Assembly: GCA_900545555.1 (NCBI GenBank) | Contig: UQZI01000091.1 | Coordinates: 1-7,661 of the forward strand | DNA length: 7,661 nt | Reading direction: 5' to 3' | Source: an uncultured Collinsella sp. | GTDB lineage: Bacteria; Actinomycetota; Coriobacteriia; Coriobacteriales; Coriobacteriaceae | Shown: in pieces, positions 5,207-7,661 of the stretch | Position numbering within the stretch: position 1 is the stretch's first letter | Layout: every line of letters starts with the position of its first letter | Made by a program: the position numbers and the translations under genes | Notes under the pieces: model-generated | Told to the model about the DNA's origin: nothing | Database searches by the model: none | The model's input: the letters and a program-made list of their open reading frames with translations, nothing else

Positions 5207-7577
5207 CGACAACGCGCTGGTGGTGGCGCTCGATACCTCGACCGACATGCTTGCCTGCGCGGCAAGCTGGATTGATGGGCAGACGGGCGAGACGAAGCTC
5301 GTGAGTGGCGACCACATGTGTCGCCGTCACGCCAACGTTGAGCTCGTGAATACCGTTGATGGCGTGCTGGCTCAAGCCGGTCTGGATCGCAGCGATGTTG
5401 GTTGCTATGTGGTCGGCCGCGGCCCGGGGTCCTTTACGGGTGTGCGCATCGGCATCTCCACTGCCAAGGGCCTCGCGCGTGGTGCCAATGTTCCGCTGCT
5501 GGGCGTGTCGACGCTCGACGCTTACGCTTGGACGGCGTGGAAGGCTGGCGTGCGCGGCAAGCTTGGTATCTTGGCCGATGCTATGCGCGGTGAGGTATAT
5601 CCGGCGCTGTATATGCTGGTCGATGAGGGTCCCGAGCGTCAATTTGAGCGCGAGCACGTGGTCAAGGCCGCCGTGGCGCTCGATGAGTGGCGCCGAGCAG
5701 CGGACTGGGACCAGGTTCAGCTGACCGGTGACGGTCTCGTGCGCTATGGCAAGCTGCTGGGTGAGGACGAGGCCGCCCGCTGCGTGGAGCGCGACCTGTG
5801 GTGGCCTTCGGGCGAGGGCTTGCTGCTCGCGCACGCTGCGGGTGACGGCGATCCGGCCCGCGTCCTGCCGATTTACACGCGCCTTTCGGATGCCGAGGAA
5901 AACGAGCGCAAGCGTCTTGGTCTTGCCGAGAGTGCGCAGAGTGAAATTACGGGCGTTGCCGATGAGCTCGCCGGTCGTCATCTGCAGTTCCGTCCCATGG
6001 GCGCGGCGGATGCCGAGGGCGCGAGCGCGCTGGAGGCTACTTGCTTTGAAGGTGCCGGACACGAGGCGTGGACGCCGGGCATGTTCCTGTCCGAACTAGG
6101 CGAGGACGTCGCTGCGCCGCGTAGTTGGTGGGTGGCACACGACGACGGCAAGCTGCTGGGCCTTGCCGGCGGTATGGTCGTGGACGGTGATGTGCAGATT
6201 CTGGATGTCGCCGTCGACCCGGCACATCGCCGTGAGGGCATTGCCCGCAAGCTGCTGTCGCATGTGAGCTATGATGCCCAGATGCTCGGCTGCACCACGG
6301 CTTCGCTCGAGGTCGAGGATGGCAACGAGGGAGCGATCGCGCTTTATAACGCTCTGGGCTTTACCGAGGCAGGACGGCGCCGCGGCTACTATGGTGCCGG
6401 CAAGGATGCCATCGTCATGACGGCTCCGCTGCCCCTGGTGCTTCCGGTCGATAACGCCTCGCCCGAGCCGACGGCAGCCGAGCAGCGCGTATGGCCGCTG
6501 CCTGCGCCTAGGCGCTCCAAGGGGGAGCGTGCCGAAATTGAGCGCCGCCGCCTAGTGCTTGCCATCGAGAGTTCCTGCGACGAGACGGCCGTGGCGATTA
6601 TCGATGCGGATGGCAATATGCTGGCCAACCAGGTGTCGACACAGATTGATTTCCATGCCCGCTTTGGCGGCGTGGTGCCCGAGATCGCCTCGCGCAAACA
6701 CGTTGAGGTGATTGTGAGTGTCGTGGATGCGGCGCTCGAGGATGCTGCAGCATCGCTTGGTCTTGAGGGTGGAGCCATCGCTCCCAGCGAGCTTGCCGCC
6801 GTGGGCGTGACACAGGGTCCGGGCCTGGTGGGCGCCCTCGTGGTGGGCGTTGCCTTTGCCAAAGGCTTTGCCTACGCTGCCGGTAAGCCGCTCGTATGCG
6901 TCAACCATCTGGAGGGGCACCTGTTTGCCAACTTGCTGGCGCAGCCCGACCTCAAGCCGCCGTTCATCTTCACGCTTGTCTCGGGCGGGCACACCATGCT
7001 CGTGCACGTGAAGGCATGGGGCGACTACGAGGTGCTTGGTGAGACACTCGACGATGCTGTGGGCGAGGCCTTCGACAAGGTAGCCAAGGCGTTGGGTCTG
7101 GGCTATCCCGGTGGCCCCATCATTTCCAAGCTGGCCGAGACGGGCAACCCCAAGGCGATCGATTTCCCCCGTGCGCTTAACAGCAGGGGAGACTATCGTT
7201 TCTCGCTTTCGGGTCTCAAGACGGCGGTGACGCTCTACATCGAGCAGGAGACCAAGGCCGGGCGCACGATTCACCTGCCCGATCTGGCGGCTTCGTTTGA
7301 GGCAGCTGTCTTTGACGTGCAGTACAAGAAGGCCAAAAACGCACTGCACGCTACCGGATGCAAGGAATACTGCATCGGTGGCGGCGTCTCGGCCAACCCG
7401 CATCTGCGCGAGATGATGATCAAGAAGCTTGGGCGTCAGGGGATCCGCGTAACGGTGCCGCCCTTGTCTGCCTGTACCGATAACGCAGCCATGATCGCGG
7501 AGGTCGCCCGCCGCAAATTCGACCGAGGTGAAATCTCGTCGTTCGACGTCGACGCCGATCCAAACATGACGCTGTAG
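5193..7577 (+). CDS. tsaD: TsaB-RimI-TsaD fusion: t6A37 threonylcarbamoyltransferase subunits with ribosomal S18 acetyltransferase
   Basis: One 794-residue polypeptide carries three normally separate proteins. Residues 1 to about 235 are TsaB, the non-catalytic ASKHA partner, with VALDTSTD (11-18) and GRGPGSFTGVRIG (75-87). Residues about 262-415 are a RimI-type GNAT. Its acetyl-CoA motif is RREGIA (346-351). Glu373 and Tyr385 have the 12-residue spacing of the E. coli RimI catalytic pair Glu103/Tyr115, and LYNALGF and RRRGYY follow. Residues about 453-794 are TsaD, which transfers the threonylcarbamoyl group to A37 of tRNA. This domain has IESSCDETAVAI (458-469), metal ligands His572 and His576 in NHLEGH, SGGHT (597-601), GYPGGP (637-642), GGGVSAN (729-735) and Asp763 in TDNAA. 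All key residues are present, so each domain looks active. The linkers (about 236-261 charged, 416-452 Pro/Ala/Arg-rich) look flexible. The order matches the separate tsaB, rimI and tsaD genes of mycobacteria. The continuous frame with no stops argues against sequencing error. Confidence 0.95.
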   Translation: MSLHNDNALVVALDTSTDMLACAASWIDGQTGETKLVSGDHMCRRHANVELVNTVDGVLAQAGLDRSDVGCYVVGRGPGSFTGVRIGISTAKGLARGANVPLLGVSTLDAYAWTAWKAGVRGKLGILADAMRGEVYPALYMLVDEGPERQFEREHVVKAAVALDEWRRAADWDQVQLTGDGLVRYGKLLGEDEAARCVERDLWWPSGEGLLLAHAAGDGDPARVLPIYTRLSDAEENERKRLGLAESAQSEITGVADELAGRHLQFRPMGAADAEGASALEATCFEGAGHEAWTPGMFLSELGEDVAAPRSWWVAHDDGKLLGLAGGMVVDGDVQILDVAVDPAHRREGIARKLLSHVSYDAQMLGCTTASLEVEDGNEGAIALYNALGFTEAGRRRGYYGAGKDAIVMTAPLPLVLPVDNASPEPTAAEQRVWPLPAPRRSKGERAEIERRRLVLAIESSCDETAVAIIDADGNMLANQVSTQIDFHARFGGVVPEIASRKHVEVIVSVVDAALEDAAASLGLEGGAIAPSELAAVGVTQGPGLVGALVVGVAFAKGFAYAAGKPLVCVNHLEGHLFANLLAQPDLKPPFIFTLVSGGHTMLVHVKAWGDYEVLGETLDDAVGEAFDKVAKALGLGYPGGPIISKLAETGNPKAIDFPRALNSRGDYRFSLSGLKTAVTLYIEQETKAGRTIHLPDLAASFEAAVFDVQYKKAKNALHATGCKEYCIGGGVSANPHLREMMIKKLGRQGIRVTVPPLSACTDNAAMIAEVARRKFDRGEISSFDVDADPNMTL

Positions 7578-7661
7578 TCGTACGGGTGCGGTCCCCGGCC
7601 CTGACCGGCCCGGCGGCCCCATATGAACTTTCCTGCTCTACAGTCCTGCTCACGACGGAGG
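7578..7661. other. GC-rich spacer after the fusion gene, next gene's leader
   Basis: No gene fits in these 84 bases. The stretch 7584-7620 is very rich in G and C and can form small hairpins, such as CGGTC (7589-7593) with GACCG (7603-7607). No T-run follows, so it is not a clear intrinsic terminator. TACAGT at 7639-7644 resembles a -10 box but lacks a visible -35 partner. The segment leads to a ribosome-binding-site-like sequence at the window edge. Confidence 0.5.
7657..7661 (+). promoter_or_regulatory. Likely Shine-Dalgarno of a gene beyond the window
   Basis: The window ends in GGAGG, a perfect core Shine-Dalgarno sequence. A start codon would be expected within about 5-12 bases past the edge. 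In mycobacteria the gene after tsaD is groES, but no coding sequence is visible here to test that. Confidence 0.45.

Noticed and set aside
5091..6062. Long antisense open frame (323 codons) opposite tsaE and the TsaB domain
   Set aside because: It lies opposite well-supported genes, has no recognisable motif, and is the kind of frame that GC-rich coding DNA throws up on the other strand.
6552..7622. Long antisense open frame (356 codons) opposite the TsaD domain
   Set aside because: Same reasoning: the + strand has all TsaD motifs across this span, and the antisense product looks like low-information His/Arg-rich sequence.
7639..7644. TACAGT as a -10 promoter box for the next gene
   Set aside because: No -35-like hexamer lies 16-19 bp upstream in the GC-rich stretch, so the match alone is not enough.

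Overview
The window runs from the 3' end of an rRNA operon into a tightly packed operon of housekeeping genes, all on the + strand. The rRNA signatures are bacterial. GC content is fairly high. The order alr-tsaE-tsaB-rimI-tsaD is the order known from actinobacteria such as Mycobacterium tuberculosis. The acpS/nnr/alr neighbourhood and the TsaB-RimI-TsaD fusion point to a Coriobacteriia-type actinobacterium, perhaps close to Collinsella or Olsenella. That assignment is inference from gene content and was not tested by search.

Region 1 (1 to about 645) holds the last ~315 nt of 23S rRNA (the 3' part of the peptidyl-transferase centre and the sarcin-ricin loop), a structured ~145-nt spacer, a complete 5S rRNA with an extended terminal helix, and a strong intrinsic terminator that closes the rrn operon.

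Region 2 (646-753) is a short intergenic segment. It carries two promoter-like sequences with identical geometry exactly 36 bp apart, then a strong Shine-Dalgarno sequence that sets the acpS start at 754.

Region 3 (754-7577) is a six-gene operon: acpS (holo-ACP synthase with an unusual C-terminal tail), nnr (bifunctional NAD(P)H-hydrate epimerase/dehydratase), alr (alanine racemase), a family 4 Fe-S uracil-DNA glycosylase, tsaE, and one 794-codon gene fusing TsaB, RimI and TsaD. Gene junctions are 0, 2, 8, 12 and -14 nt, with no internal terminator or convincing internal promoter, so co-transcription is likely. The operon joins lipid/ACP activation, nicotinamide cofactor repair, D-alanine supply for peptidoglycan, uracil repair, and the tRNA t6A37 machinery. 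TsaE plus the fusion supply every t6A component except TsaC/TsaC2, which is not in the window.

Region 4 (7578-7661) is a GC-rich spacer without a recognisable U-tract terminator. It ends in GGAGG, probably the ribosome binding site of a gene just beyond the window.

No mobile element, CRISPR array, tRNA, phage gene or defence system is visible. The most notable points are the three-domain t6A/RimI fusion, the AcpS tail, and an alanine racemase with Ala at the position of the usual carbamylated lysine.
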